Part shown: one piece after another, positions 13,401 to 28,400 of the stretch
How positions within the stretch are numbered: position 1 is the first letter of the stretch
Layout of the letters: each line of letters starts with the position of its first letter
Assembly: GCA_963669155.1 (NCBI GenBank)
Contig: OZ022581.1
Coordinates: 6,958,915 to 7,022,914 of the forward strand
Direction of reading: 5' to 3'
Source: Arbacia lixula
Lineage: Eukaryota > Echinodermata > Echinoidea > Arbacioida > Arbaciidae
Length of the DNA stretch: 64,000 nucleotides
Made by a program: the position numbers and the translations under genes
Notes under the pieces: model-generated
Told to the model about the DNA's origin: nothing
Database searches by the model: none
Seen by the model: the letters and a program-made list of their open reading frames with translations, nothing else

Positions 13401-16400
13401 TGTTGAGTTGAGCTGCTTGAGATGTATTCACCTAATCAGCTTAGATGGATGATAAAGGCTCATTTGTTACATGATTACCTCAAGATAAAGGACAGTAGAT
13501 TACTTGCCCTGTAATCATCACAGAATAATTCCACTGATCATTCTGCTGTCTCCACAAGTCTTGAACTCACTAGAGTGCAATGACTGTATCAATTTGTAAT
13601 TTGAGGACCTTATAGTCATGTAAAAATGGCTCTGATTCTTGGTCTGGTACTGTATACGCCATATATTTCGAGGGGTTTTTAGTTTTGTAAATTTTGTGAA
13701 TCTGGACTATTCGCGAATTTAACAACACGTGAAATTATGAATACGACGTGCTTGAGCACATGTACTACTAGTACTAGTACTCCACGATAGCGAATTTAAT
13801 CACTCGCGAAATTTTTTTAAAATCCTGATTCGCGAAAAATTAGACTCGCGAAATACATGGCGTATACAGAAGTCTGTACCACTAGCCCTTACTTTTGGTA
13901 TACAAAGAACAGACTTAAGACTGTGGGTTGGGTACAACTTTAAGAGATGCAGGTGCTATTGTCCCACATAAATTTATTTCTTTTCTTTCAGGTACTCTGC
14001 AGCAAATAGGGAGCTCTGGCAAATGGAAGAAGTACTTCCTCGAGGCCATGGCTTTGCGAGATGCCATAGAGGTTGAGAAGAGGGTATGTCTAACAAAATC
14101 AGACCAGTAATTCTTCATGTGTCACATGTGAATTTATTCACAAGTTATACACACAAATCCCATAGAGCCACATTTTGCCCTGCACTGAAACGATTCCAGA
14201 GTATATGGTCAATTGACCCTTCTAACTGCTGACTGCATAAAACTAATTGATAACTTTTTTCATTAAGAAAGAGCAAGAGTGCACTCCTGCATTGGGGGTT
14301 TCCCCTTAGATTGTGTGTCAGGCCACCATATTCTCTATGGAATGTAAAGAGTTAAGTAGTCATTTGAAAAGAATTGATAATTTTTTAGTAACATGCACAC
14401 AATGCTGGGGATGGCTCACTGAAAATGAGTAGATTATGGATGACGCTATTTTTGTTTCCAATTATTCAAATAACTGTAGCACCATGTGGTTGTACTATTG
14501 TGTGGTATATGACCTCATTGCATTTTTTATTCATTATGTTTTGAACTTAAGTGCTTTCCTTTTCATTATTTTAACTGGGGAAAAGGAAATGGAGAAAAGA
14601 GATGTGAGCCTATAGGGGAAAGGTAGATAAAAAAAAGGAGACGCATTCATGAGGGTAGTGCAATTTGCCTCAAAACTACTAGTTTCTTTTGACCTGTTTA
14701 CTACAGGAGCCGGGTTTACCCAGTTCCCAAGTTTTCTACTCAGGAACAGGAACTGGGTGGGTATAATTGGTCTTCAGAACTATAGCGACCTTGGCTTGTT
14801 TTATCTTTATTGTAAGTACTTTTTCATACTCATTGATGTCTGCCAAAAATAATCGCGTTTGAGGCTGCAGGATGTAATTTACAAATCTTGTAGTTGACTG
14901 GTTTATATTAGAAAGAAGGAGTATCAGTTTCAACTCTTCGGGCAGTGCACTCTGTCCTGCCCCACCAGGAGAATGACTCCTCCCCGTTGTTGTTTCTCCT
15001 GCAGGAGCTGAAGGAGCGTGTGCAGAGCCTGGAGGAGCTCTGCAGCAAGCGGGACGAGGTCATCCGCTCCAACAAGATGATCATCAAGTTTCGCGACAGC
15101 ACCATTGACATGCTGAGGAAGAGCAAGAGCAAGGCTGTCTCTCAGGAGGACGCGGATGCCATACATGTGAGTGACACCAGTTGCTGAATTCATAAAGGGG
15201 CTAGGAAATGGGAGACTGTCACCATGTTCTAGCGAAGAAGGTACATGTATGAAGCTGCAAAGGAGAGCTTGTAATACCTAGCACTGTTAGGATCTTGCTA
15301 TAAGTTGGCATATGTGACAGGATTCCGAGCCACAGTTCTGAGATGTTGTTCACACTTTGAACATGGTCTTTAATTACACGGACTAAATTCCATAGGGTCC
15401 CTTTCATATTTTGTCCGTGTAACAAAAGACCATTTTCATAGTGTGACCATAAACAACTCAGGTGATCATTTACCGATAACCACATGCCATCTGTTCCAAC
15501 TGCAGGAGAACCTGAAGAAGGAGATCGAGCAGCTGCGTGAACAGCTGGAGCACAACCCCTTTGCCATGCGGCATGTTGTGGAGAACCAAGCGCTGCGCAC
15601 CCAGAACAAGAAGCTGCGGATGTTGGAGGCCGTGCAGACAGGGGAGGAGATGCTGGCTGCCCGGGCGCAGGAGCTGGAGAAGTCTTTCCTGGAGCTCAGA
15701 GAAGGTCAGTCTGGATTTCTTTTTGAACCCTTTATGTACAGACAAACTGCTGCTCTATGGTTTTTGTGTGTTGTACTTGTGCACAAATGCATCAATGGTG
15801 CATAAAGAGTTGATTGTGATATACATGATTTTCTTGCCTTTGTTTGGTTGTTTTTAAAGGACTCTTTCTGCAGGGATGACAGTTTTCAGGCAAAGTTCTA
15901 CCTCATACTTTGTAAATATTTGTTTTTGTAAACAAAATCATTTCAAAGATTAAATAATTCTGAGGCCTTTCTGCTCTTTCTTCTCTATATTGTACAGGTT
16001 TTTTTTTGTCCTGTCTTGTTCTGCTTCTTCTTTCTCCTCCTTCATTTGTAGACCGAATCTGTTTCTTTGTCTTTATGCTTCCAGCACAAAGTGGTCGCTT
16101 GCATTCTGCTTCTGAGTTGTTCAATCTTCCAAATGCCCTTTGCGATAACTCAAGTAATATTTTACCAAACTTGGTATAATGATGATATATGATGCAAAAT
16201 TTCTGTGCCAAGTTGCATTTCATATTTAATTATCAAGATACAAGTTTTCCAGTACTAGACAAGGAAATTGATAAACTGCACTGTCTGCGCTGGAGAGCGG
16301 AGGAATAGTGCTTGTTTCTTTCAATTCAAGGTATTATCAAGGTTTCATTATGCTTTTAGTTGAATACTATGATAGCATTGTAGACTCTGTGTTGGTGAAT

Positions 16401-19400
16401 GCTTGTCCTGCAGGCCTGCCGAAGGACAGACGTATCAGCATTACTCCCACCAGCACACCAGTGGATGGAGAGAATGTTGCCACATCAACCATGGTCATTC
16501 TCAAGTCACAAATCAAGAAACTGCAACAAGAAGTTGAGAATGTAAGTATTTTTTCATTTTTTCTCTCTTTATTGGTTTTGCAAGAGAACAAGTCACATAT
16601 ACAATAGAAACATAAGCTAGAATACACAAAGTTAACTAATTAATCAGCCACAAACACACCTCCACCCCCTTCCCCCACACCCACACACATACCCCATTCA
16701 AAAAAGCAGATTGTGTCATCTGCAAAAAGACTTAATTTCTTTTCTAAACACTCGATGGGATTTCCTTTAATAAGAGGCTTGGATCTTAAATCCAAAATCT
16801 CAATTACCAGCAAAAATTAAAGGGGGGATATTGGACAACCCTGAAATATGCCTCTGTCAATCGGAATCAGATCAGAAAGAAAACCATTATTTAATATTTG
16901 ACAATTTCTATTGTTATGAAATGTCATTATCCATCTAATAAGAATATCCCCAAAGTTGAAATATTCCAAGTCTTTGAATAGGTACTTATGTTCGCTCCTG
17001 TCAAATGCTTTTTCAAAATCTAATAACACAATTGAGCCTGAGCAATGTATTTCTTTTAATTCCTTAATATCGTCTTCAATCAATGTACAAAATTATCTGT
17101 CATGCTTCAAATATATTGTATTGAAATTCCAATAGAAGATTTAAATAAACCATACAGTGGTCAGAGCGTATACCAGTACCAACATTAGAATCCTTCATGC
17201 AGATTAACAAATCACTATAAACAAAGATATAATCCAATCCAGAGGAAATTAATGAACTTTTCTGGTGTTGCATACAAACATGTTCTTTACTGTGGTCTCT
17301 TCTCCAAACATCCACAATGCTTAATTCCTCAATGAACATATTAAAAAGATTTTTAGCATGAACATTGTGCTGAACAAGCCTGGAACCCTCTTAATCCAAA
17401 GGACCCACAGTAATATTCAAATCACTTGCCAATATAACATAGGTGTTACCTACATTGTCTACTTTAGCAAACATATCAACAAAAACTCGGGTAAATCTTT
17501 GTTTGGACCATGCACAGTGACCAAAATAAGATCCATATTTTACACATATATGACGGATAAGAAACCTTCCATCAGGGGCAGAATATGATGATAATAATGA
17601 TATTGTGACGCAACTGGGTCATGGATCATTTGTATTTCCTCTTGATTACATTCATTTCCCTCTGCTCAGTTATGCGTTGATACTGGGAATCTCATGGCTT
17701 TACATAGACATTGGATTTGAATCACTCATCTCTCTCTCTTGATTTACTTCAAATAAATACAACAATAGAGACAAGATCATTAAATTAGAAATGACACAAG
17801 TAAGACACTCGCCTTAAATTGTTGTATAGCAAATGGAAGAGTTGGACATGAATAGCAAGCTTCCATGCAAACACCATGGGCATCACCATGTATATCAAAA
17901 TACCTAAGTCTGTAAGCCCAATTTTGCTGGGAAAAAAAGATCCACCCCCCAAAAAATCCCTTGGAATTTAATATCTAGATTGTTATTACAATGAAAGATA
18001 AATCTGAAGTCTTTTCACACCCAATACAGTACATAAATGCCAAATCATAAACTCGGTAGAAAATCTACAAAGAAACAATAAAAAAAACACATCCAAAATG
18101 TGATATACTGCAGTCAGCATTTAAACTTAACTGAATGGAGCAACTGCAGTTGCAATTACAAGAAGCAAAAGGTACATCTCATAAAATACTGTTACCAATA
18201 CTATTATATTTTTACTGAATTACTATTAGAAAATATAGCATTGAGTAATGACTGAAAAGGAGAGGGAGGAAACAGCAATAGACAAAAGAAATATGAGGTT
18301 GAACCTTTGGTAAACACATGCACAAATAAGTAAAACGTTATGTGCAAGTAATTCAAATGGACCAAAAAACCAAACATCTACTCTCTATATAAAAGTGTGC
18401 AGTAAAAAGCTGTATACTATTAACTACATATGGTACAAGTGGAACAGCTAGAAAAAATGTTGAAAGCCTTCACACGGACATCAAACATTAAAGTTAGACA
18501 GACATGTCTGGTGACACCAGCAATGCTATCGCGGACACGGATAGTGTCAGGGTAAACCATGAAAGCATTTCTCCCTTCTCTCATCAGTTTAATCAGCTGT
18601 TGTAGTGTCTCTTCTCTCATCTACGGCTGTAGTCATCAGAGAAACATTCTTCTCTGGTGGTCATTTTTTTTCTTGTCTTTGAGTTTGAAGAACTCAATGA
18701 GACACTTCCAAGCTTTATCCTTATGCAAGTAGGTGTTGAATCTGACTTGAATTGGGCAAGGGCAAGGACTTATCTCTGTAGACAGCCGGCCACTCCTATG
18801 TGCTCCTTGCATGGCCTCCGTGACAACTTCAGGACAATTGGCATCTTTTAGCAATAGAAGGAAATGAATTTGCCTTAAGAGAAGACTTAACTTAAAAAAT
18901 TAAGGACACTACAACCTCCATGCCTTTGGAATAACTTGTGTATATTTCATGTCTATAGAATCAGAAATCTAGAGACTGACTAAACTCTGCATAGTGCGGT
19001 CATTGTTAAAATCCTTGCCATTTGTCTCCATGTCTCCTGGTATCCAGGCAAAGCAGGAGCACACAGAGCAGGAGGAGCTGAGCAGGAGGGACAGGCTAGA
19101 GCTGGAGTCAGAGCTGGCCTCTTTCAAGAAGACCAACCTGGAGCTGGAGAAGATGCTGGAGGGGATGAAGGCCAGGAACAGGCTGGAGAGGGAGACCATT
19201 AACGACCTCCACATGGAGACCATCAAGGTACACACCTATAGTTCATTTATCATAGAGTTGTTATAGAATTGCTGCAGATATCATGTTTTTGTGCTTGTAT
19301 ATCTGTCCCCTTTCCAGTTCTGTGTCTGTAATTTCTTTCGAATTATTGAGTTCCATAGCACACACATGGAGTCAATGACCTTTGTAGAATGGGCTCAAGT

Positions 19401-22400
19401 CAATTGGGGATCAAAGGCCAAAAATCAATGATTTTCGCACAAAATGAATCATTGAATTTCTCTTTACGCAATGACTAGATATCCAATGATCAGGTTTCAG
19501 CCACACATTGTTCAAAGATGACTCGAGACGTGGAGAGGGACTGATAGGAACTAAGGTAAAATCCCTCAGAGGTAAAAAGTTTTTCTCACAACAATTAGAA
19601 ATCTAATGTCCCAATTACTATAATTTCCTACCTTACCTCCACAGAAAATCACCACGCCAAAGAAGGTTTTGTACAATCTGCGATCGCGCCTCATTGCCCG
19701 GGCTAACGGCACGCCTGTGCGGAGCCTGAGTGCAAACAGCTACACTGCAGACAATGATGCTGGGGCGCCCTCTATGTCCAACTCTCCAGGTATGGACCAG
19801 GAAGGGATCATCGAAGAAGACATGCCGGACCATCTCATGGAGCAGTGTAACGAAGCGCTCACCGCTGAGCTGCAGAAGTGGCAGGTTTGTGTGTTGCCTT
19901 GTTTTTTAATTGCCATTTGTGCGTCAGACAAAATGCTCTATAAGATGTGTCTGTATTCCTAGTGAACAAATTCACATGAGGGATAAAAAGGGTTAAAGGT
20001 TCTGTATCGCTTTTGCAGACAATTTTTTTTTAACATTGCATGAACCACAATACAGTATGTATGAAGATCAGGTCCAGCTTGTGACATATGACTTGCTTAG
20101 TTTGTGATGCCAAAAAAAAATGAGGCCATATGCATCACTTTTCTCAGTTTTCGTTTGACTTGCTCTCATTTCTTTATTTCTGCATCAATTGTGATCACAC
20201 TTGGTACAAATGTTCCTTGGGTAATACAACATGTGTCTTTGTGAGAATGATGGGGTCAAAGGCCATCTAGGCGTCAAAAGGTCAAATGTGAGGCCACATC
20301 CATCAATTTTTTAAGGTTTTTGCGTAACTAAAGGATGTTTCTTTATTTCAGTTCAGATCAAACTTGGCATAGATGTGTGGGGCTTGTGTTTATTTCTGCA
20401 TGTTTATTGATCGCAAAATCAGGCGAACCACTTTGTTTCCTAAAATTATTAGAAAACAGACTGTAAACTCTAGTATGAATTGACAAACTGTCAAAATAAT
20501 TCCAGTTAGAGCAATAATCATGTCAATTTGAAGAGCAAGAGTGGGATTTCAACCTATTCAATGCGTTGCTAGTTTGAAGGTTTACTGAATTTTTTACCCT
20601 TATTGTGCTTTGAAAAATCATTACAAAGGTAGTATATTTTACTAAATGCCCCAAATGGATTCATCTTGTGCAGAAATTAATGCTCTTTCATGTGATGTAT
20701 CTTTTATAACTTTAAGAGTTGATATCTAAAGTTATAGCACCAAACCACATATGTGTGGTACTTAATGTAGCTCTATTGTTAGTTTTCCTTGTGCCAGAAT
20801 GTAACTGTGGTACCCAAAGAGCTACAGCATTGTTATCATCATTTCTTCATAAGATACTTTTATGTTGGGCATAGACCAAATGTGTGATTCCCTTATTTTA
20901 TTGTCCCTTGAATCAGGAGAAAACGGTTGCTCTGCAGAAGAGCCTTGAGGACCATGAGTCAGAGAAACACAAGGTGACCCAGAACCTGGCCAAGGTAGAA
21001 CACCAGCTGCAACAGATTACTGAGGTAAGGGAGATTGTTGTAACCACCATGGAAATGGCTATTGAGCTTAGAGCACAGTAATTGTAGTAGTAGTAAGTGT
21101 ACAATATAATAACATAAATTGCTCTTTTTCTGTTCAATGGAATTATTTTTTTTCCATACAGGCATGTATGTAAAATGCACAGGTACAAGGATGTATAGCT
21201 TTTTTTTTTTCTAGAAAATGCACATTTCTGAAAAAAATTATACACAACATATGGGATAGTACATTTAAAAGATCATAACTTTCTTATCCTTTGATGAATA
21301 TTCATCAAACCTTCACTAATATGTTTCTTTCATGTTTCTGTTTTTTTAATAAAAAATAATTTTAGGGTGAACTAGCTCAATAAATTTTGGAGGTCATTTA
21401 GATTTTAATGGCCTGATGGTTGGGTTATTGCCTTGTAAGCAGTAGATGCAGGTTCAAAGATTTGTATTCTTCAGACTTGTTCTTAATTTATTTACAGCAT
21501 AGAGCATGTGGTCACTTCTACTGGGTGTATGCCTAATATTTCTTTAAGAAAAGATACACAATTGCTCTCTTCTCACCAACACAGCTCCACTCCACGGAAT
21601 CCCAGAAGTGGTCAGTGTAGGAGACAACCCTCACGGCCATCTCATAACTCCTTTGACTATTGACCCTTGTCTACCCATGCTTCATATTAATTGCTGTAAA
21701 TTGGTAAATCTTATTCTAAGCGACTGTTCTCTGCGTCTGCTAAAAAAACACAGCTCCACTCCACCGAATCTCAGATGTGGTCAGAGCAGGAGAAGTCCCT
21801 GATGGCCAGACTTGACGAGCTGACCGGCCAGCTGACCACCGTCCGCCGTGACCTGGAACTGGCCCGAGGGGAAGCGGAGGACTTCCGGGTCATGTTCCAG
21901 TCGACCGACCGGGAGCTGGGGGCTGAGAAGAAGCAGGCGGATGAGGCATCGCAGGAGTGGGGGAAGAACAAAGCAGGCCTGGATGCACAGGTTAGTTAGC
22001 ACAGAGAGTGATTGGTGTGTGTGTGTGGGGGGGGGGGGGGGGTGGGGGGGGGGGGAAGAGTGTGTGTATATATGTGTGTGTGTGTGTGTGTAACTGTGTA
22101 TGTATGTATGTATGTATGTATGTAAAAACAGACAGACATAGAGAGAGAAGGGGGACGAGAAGAAGCAGAGTGATGAGCCATTGCAGGAGTGGGGTAAAAA
22201 CAAAGCAGGCCTGAATGCACAGGTTAGTTAGCACAGAGAGTGATTGGTGTGTGTGTGTGTATGTAAAAGAGAGAGAGAGAAATGAGAGAGTGATGAGGCA
22301 TCGCAGGAGTGGGGTAAAAACAAAGCAGGCGTGGATGCACAGGTTAGTTAGCACAGAGAGTGATTGGTGTGTGTGTGTGTATGTAAAAGAGAGAGAGAGA

Positions 22401-25400
22401 AATGAGAGAGTGATGAGGCATCGCAGGAGTGGGGTAAAAACAAAGCAGGCGTGGATGCACAGGTTAGTTAGCACAGAGAGTGATTGGTGTGTGTGTGTGT
22501 ATGTAAAAGAGAGAGAGAGAAATGAGAGAGTGATGAGGCATCGCAGGAGTGGGGTAAAAACAAAGCAGGCGTGGATGCACAGGTTAGTTAGCACAGAGAG
22601 TGATTGGTGTGTGTGTGTGTATGTAAAAGAGAGAGAGAGAAATGAGAGAGTGATGAGGCATCGCAGGAGTGGGGTAAAAACAAAGCAGGCGTGGATGCAC
22701 AGGTTAGTTAGCACAGAGAGTGATTGGTGTGTGTGTGTGTATGTAAAAGAGAGAGAGAGAAATGAGAGAGTGATGAGGCATCGCAGGAGTGGGGGAAGAA
22801 CAAAGCAGGCCTGAATGCGCAGGTTAGTTAGCACAGAGAGTGATTGGTGTGTGTGTGGGGGGGGGGGGGGGGGAGGAGGGTGTGTGTGTATACTTGTGTG
22901 TGTGTGTAAAAAAAAGAGAGAGAGAGAGAGAGAGAAATGGGGGCTGAGAAGAAGCAGGCGGGTGAGGTGTATCAGGAGTGGGGAAAAACACAGCTGGTCT
23001 GGATGCACAGGTTAGATCTCTATCACTCGTTATATCTTCTCTACCTCTTTTTCCTTAGCATTTTCACTCCCTTTCCATCTCTCTGTTTCTCTCCAGATGT
23101 GATAGATATTCTCTTTTCTCTATATATCTCTCTTTCATATATATCATGCACCACTGCAAGAACAGACATAAGTTTTCCAAAAGTTTGTCACATAAAGTTT
23201 ATGTAACCCAGAGTTCTTAATATTTTCCCGAGATCAATTTCAAATGCTCTGAAAATATAATCCCGAGAAAATTGCCCAAGAAAAAGAACATCCGCTTCTC
23301 AAGTTAAAAGAGTAGACCCCATCTGACCATCCTCATCTCAGCCTTTTCAAATTGCTCCACGCTAAATGACTTTGTTGCACATGTCTGTCTATAGGGAGGA
23401 AATCCTTCTTCACCTTATTAAAACAACTTTTCTTTTTTTAACTCCATTGCATGCTACGTGTCCTGCTAGGTTGTGCGCCTGGAGAACGAGCTATGCCACC
23501 GGGCCAAGGAGTATGAGAACCTGATGGAGGACAAAGAACAGCTTCAGGTAAGAGCCCGCCTCTCTTTTAAATGTTGCCAACCGCTGTGATTGTGTTATGT
23601 AATCAGTGGTAACAAGTGATAATTTCTTTCATTGTCAGAATGTCATGAAAGACCTGTTTGGCTCTTTGAAAAGTTATCTTTTTTAGAACAGTCAAACCTG
23701 TCTATAGCATCCACCAGCGGCCACCCCCAACTTCTGATCAGAGAAATTCAGTGTTGAAAACCCTTGATATAGCGGCCACCTGTCTAATGCGGCAATGTCC
23801 CTTGTCCAAAATTTGACTGTGTAAAGCAGCTATCAAATCTAAAATCACTCCGTTGCTGTCGACGTTGAAAGTTAGCTTTTTGCGATGCAATGTAAAGTAC
23901 CCTGCAGTTAAAAGCTTTAGGCGTGAAAAGTCCGCTTTCTAGCTGCATGACGCAATACACATTTACACATTTTCCAACTGTATGAAACTTGGTACCTTGC
24001 TGAACAAATAACGGAATCTTCAACTTAAGTACCTTTGCCAACAAAAAACACTTTTTTGTGAGTTAGTGTCCCCGACTCAAACTCACAGGTATTTTGTTTG
24101 ACTCGTAGTCAGAGGTTAGCATCTTTGTCTTTAACCGTTATAGCGTTATTGTTAATACATGCAAACCCCATAGAGCAGGGGGGTATTCCGAAAATGAACT
24201 TAAGACAAATTTTATTGTATCTCATGGACTTAGGAAAAATTTTATCTTTTGGTATTCCAAAAAGCCAACTTACAATAAAAGATTTTTTATTCAAATGAGC
24301 TAGAGATAAAATTTTTAAGTAAATGAGCCTCCGAGATAAAATTTTTATACAAATGAGCTAAATCTGTTATCTGAAACGCACTTAGGAAAAAAAGTTAGGA
24401 TAAAAGATAAAACTGTTCCCAAGCAATTTTATCCCCAGGCGTACACGCTTAGGGCCATAGCATTACGTGCAAAAATAATTTGCGCATTCAACTTGTTGCG
24501 CATGGGCGCATCAAATGCAATAAGGCGCTCTGACAGACATTGATGCGCAATGTCCCTTTCAGTTTCATGACATCACACCATCAGCTTGATCGTGTTAATG
24601 TATGCAAAAGACATGAAAGGACGTTTATTACTGGCTGCCTCTGGGATAGGAGCGCAGGGCATACGCTCATTAATTTTGGTTAAAATCTTCCTAAAATATT
24701 TTTCAGAATACCAAAGATAAAATATTTTAAGGACATTGTATCTTAGCGGAGATAAAATGCTTATCTCTGTGGATTTTTGGAATACCCCCCCCCCCCCAGC
24801 ATTTTGACTGGCACTCATAAGATTAAGCATATTTGTCCATGTCTCTTTCTGTCTACCTTACAGGATGCATATAGCACACTGCAGGAGGAGCATGAGTTCC
24901 AGCAGCAAAGAGAAGAGGAGCTGGAGGGACGGCTCCGCAACAAGACCACAGAGATCATTCAACTGCAGGAGGATATCCAGGTAAAAACTACAGTCAAATC
25001 TGTATTAGCAGCCGCATTTTATATAGCACTTTTCCTCTAGTGTGTATACTATATGACCGAAGATGGCAGGGTTAATGATAAACTGCATAGAATGACTAAC
25101 CCATTGCCGTCGGAGTCCACAGAGAAATCCCCAAACTACAGGATATCGTGCAGGATATCTTGCATAAGCAGACATTCCCTTCCTAGTGTGTGTATCAGAC
25201 ACAGGAATGAATGACCACATAGATCAAGCTATGTTGTAGGTAACAAATATAGTCATACACCATAATACAGCAGTCAAACTTGCATTAGAAACTAGATACA
25301 GTCCTACCTGCATTATTAGGCACCGGTGAATGTAAGCATCAAAGTCTAAAGCTCATTGTAGCCTTGGAGTTCACCAGGGAAAAAAAAACAGGGGCTTGGG

Positions 25401-28400
25401 GCGATTTTTGCCCCCCAAATGCTTAAAAGAGCCCTGGAAAATGTTGAAAGAGCCCCCCATATTTCCATAGACACAATGTAAAAGTGTAGCTACCTGGTAA
25501 ACAGCCAATGTGCTAAAAAAAGAAGCCCTCGAAAATGTTGAATTTTTTTTTTCCCTGGAGTACACTGTATTCAGTGTAAACAATGTTGGTAAATATTGCT
25601 GAGCAATAACATTGATGCGTACAATCATGGTTATGAAAGAACATATGTTACTTTTCGTAGAAAAATCATTCATTTCAGTAAGATCTGCATTATTGCAAAT
25701 CATCTCAAATTCGAGTTCGTAAAGACTGAATTTAGTGGAAACAAGATAAGAATGTTCCAGATGCAAAATGTTGGTGACTTGCACAAATATCTACTGGAAA
25801 GTCAGAACAATAAATGCTAGTGGCGTATGAGGTGACAAAAAAACAGAAATTGTCTTCTTTTTTTTTTTACCTTAGGCTCATCTTGAGAAGTTGGACAGTG
25901 AGCGAGATAAGAGCTCTCGCCTGATGGCTGAGCTGAGACAGGGAGACAGCACCAAGCAGGAGCTGCTGGCATCTCAGGAGCTCATCGATCAGCTGAGGGA
26001 AGAGTGCAATGACCTCCACCACAGGCTCGATGAGGAGGTAATTCTCACAAATACATGTAGCAATCGTTGATAGTCCCATGGCAATTGCAAAGCAGTGCTT
26101 CGTCTCTGGCACTCAGAAAGCTATTAAAGGCCTATGAAACTTCCAACATATCCCAGAAAATTATATCAGAACTTCTGTGTTTTTTTTAGTCAGTAATGAA
26201 TCTATTCCTGTATATCATAATCCAATATTTGGATATTTTGAACTGATAAAATATAAATATATGTATGTTTAAATGGTAAATCCCCTATTCTGTTTCATTG
26301 GATTATGGTGCCATATTCATAGTTCAGACGTTACTAAATATACTGTCCTGTTTAGGATGATTATACAAGCATTTTCCTTTGCTTTTGAATTTTTTTACCA
26401 GCGCTCACAGCATAAAACAAGATTATTTTGAGGTACCCAGCTACTGTGCATTTGTACAGTGTGTGTAAAACTATTCATAAACAAGGGTGAATATAGATGG
26501 CAACTGGTTCCTCATGAGTAATGCCACCGGAAACTTTGCATTGTAAAGTGCATGCAATATGTAATGTGGTATAACTATTTCCTTCAGAGACAGATGAACA
26601 ATTTTAAGCAAACTCCTTCAACAACATATCTCCAAAGAATTTCCGTGAATATGATCTTGAACGGTAGCTAGACAGTTCAACTACTGATTGCACACATCAA
26701 CTGCATTTAAATATGAAGACAAAGTACTTACCGCAAGCTGATAGTAGTAAGTTTGGGGAATTGGGTATACCAGGTTCAGAAGTGTCATGTTCAGAAACGG
26801 GAACCGGGTATACCCGATTCCCCAAAACTTACTACTACCGTAGTAAATGGATTAAAAAACACAGCAAGCACTAGGAGTAAAGAAGATGAGATTTGTTATT
26901 TGTATTTAACTTCTGTGAAGGTCAATAACAATACTAAGTCAGATTGTTTTAATATCTCAATCTGTCAGTAATAGTGGCTTTGCTCTTCCTGCAATGTATT
27001 GTGACAGCTGCTTTCATCCAACCGTTTACCCAGGTCCTTTGTTCACTCAACAGACGACAAAGTTACACAAAGTGGTTATGATTGAGGAATCATTACATGT
27101 TGAATCTTCTTTTGAGAACCATTGTTAACCAACACTCTCCACAAGTCGTCCTCTGGATGATGACATATAAAACATTGGTCTATACATCCCTCTCACAGTA
27201 TCAATGATATGATTCCTCTCTCATTCATCTGTTATGTTCTTGTTTATGCTCTGCAGGCCAAGAAGCTATGTGAAACCCAGGATGACTTGGAAACCGCCAG
27301 TTCAGCGCTGACAAGTCTGAGAATCGTTGAGAAAGAGCAACAGGTAAGGTTTCCTGTACAGCACCTAAAACATTCTCATATGCTTTATCCCTTCATTTGA
27401 TTAATTCAAGGAAATGTTATTAAGGAATGATCGGTCCTTGCATATTTAATTTGTAAAGATGTTTGTGCTGTTAAACTCCAAAAGTTCTACATCATCTAAC
27501 TCTTGAATTGTCAGAAATTATAGTGGCTTTACTTTTTGCTATGGTGATTTATAATTTCACTTGTTCAATAATTGTAGTATGAATGAACATTAGTTATTTA
27601 AGGATTGTGGTGTGGATCCAACGATTCAAAAAGAGCAGAAAGATACAACGCTTCCACTTCACTTTGTGATGTCTTGGGAACCCCAGACATGGAACATATA
27701 TTGTTGTAGTTTGGGATCGGTGTCTTTGTAGTTACAGTCAAACCTGGCTATGCGGCCACCTGGATTCAGCAGCCACCTGCCTATAGCAGCCACGTTTGAC
27801 TCCTCCGCAGAGAAATTCAGTGTTAAAGACCCTGGATATAGCGGCCACCTGGCTAACGCGGCCAGCGGCCACCCATTTTGTCTCCCTCGGCCAAAATTTT
27901 ACTGTGTATAGCGGCCACCAATTCTGAAATCACCCGTCCCTATCGGCGTGGAAAGTTGGCTTTTTGCGATGCTACGCAACTTAAACGGCCGTGAAAAGCT
28001 CGAGGCGTGAAAAGCCTGCTTTATACCTGCATGACGTAATACAGCTCATTAACACATTCTCGAATTGTATGAAACTTGTAAGAGACCTTGCCAAACAAAA
28101 AGCAGGATCTTAACTTGATTACACTAATCAATGAAATCCCGATGTCCGGTGTTTTTTTTTGTTTGTTTTTTTAGTGAGTCTCTGCGTGTCCCAGGCCCAC
28201 ACTTGCTTTTATTGTTGTGATGAATAATACCCCGGATCCTCGCTCGGCCCCGAGGCCAGCGCAGCCCGGGTTCGCGCGCGCCCTCAGCCCATGCCCAGAC
28301 CAATCTGGATCCGCGATATGCGCTACTGCAAGCTGGCAGCAGCGCGCGGTTCTTCAGCGTTCGCAATCTCAGAAGCACACAGCGAGGCTGTAACTCGAAA

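Noticed and set aside
22215-22814. 199-residue plus-strand frame with 40-residue repeats
   Set aside because: Same minisatellite in a frame different from the exon; not a gene.
21992-23008. 338-residue open frame on the minus strand with repeated [20 protein letters not shown]
   Set aside because: It is the reverse strand of the exon 19-derived 120-bp repeat; a unit length divisible by 3 without stops keeps the frame open. No splice or start context.
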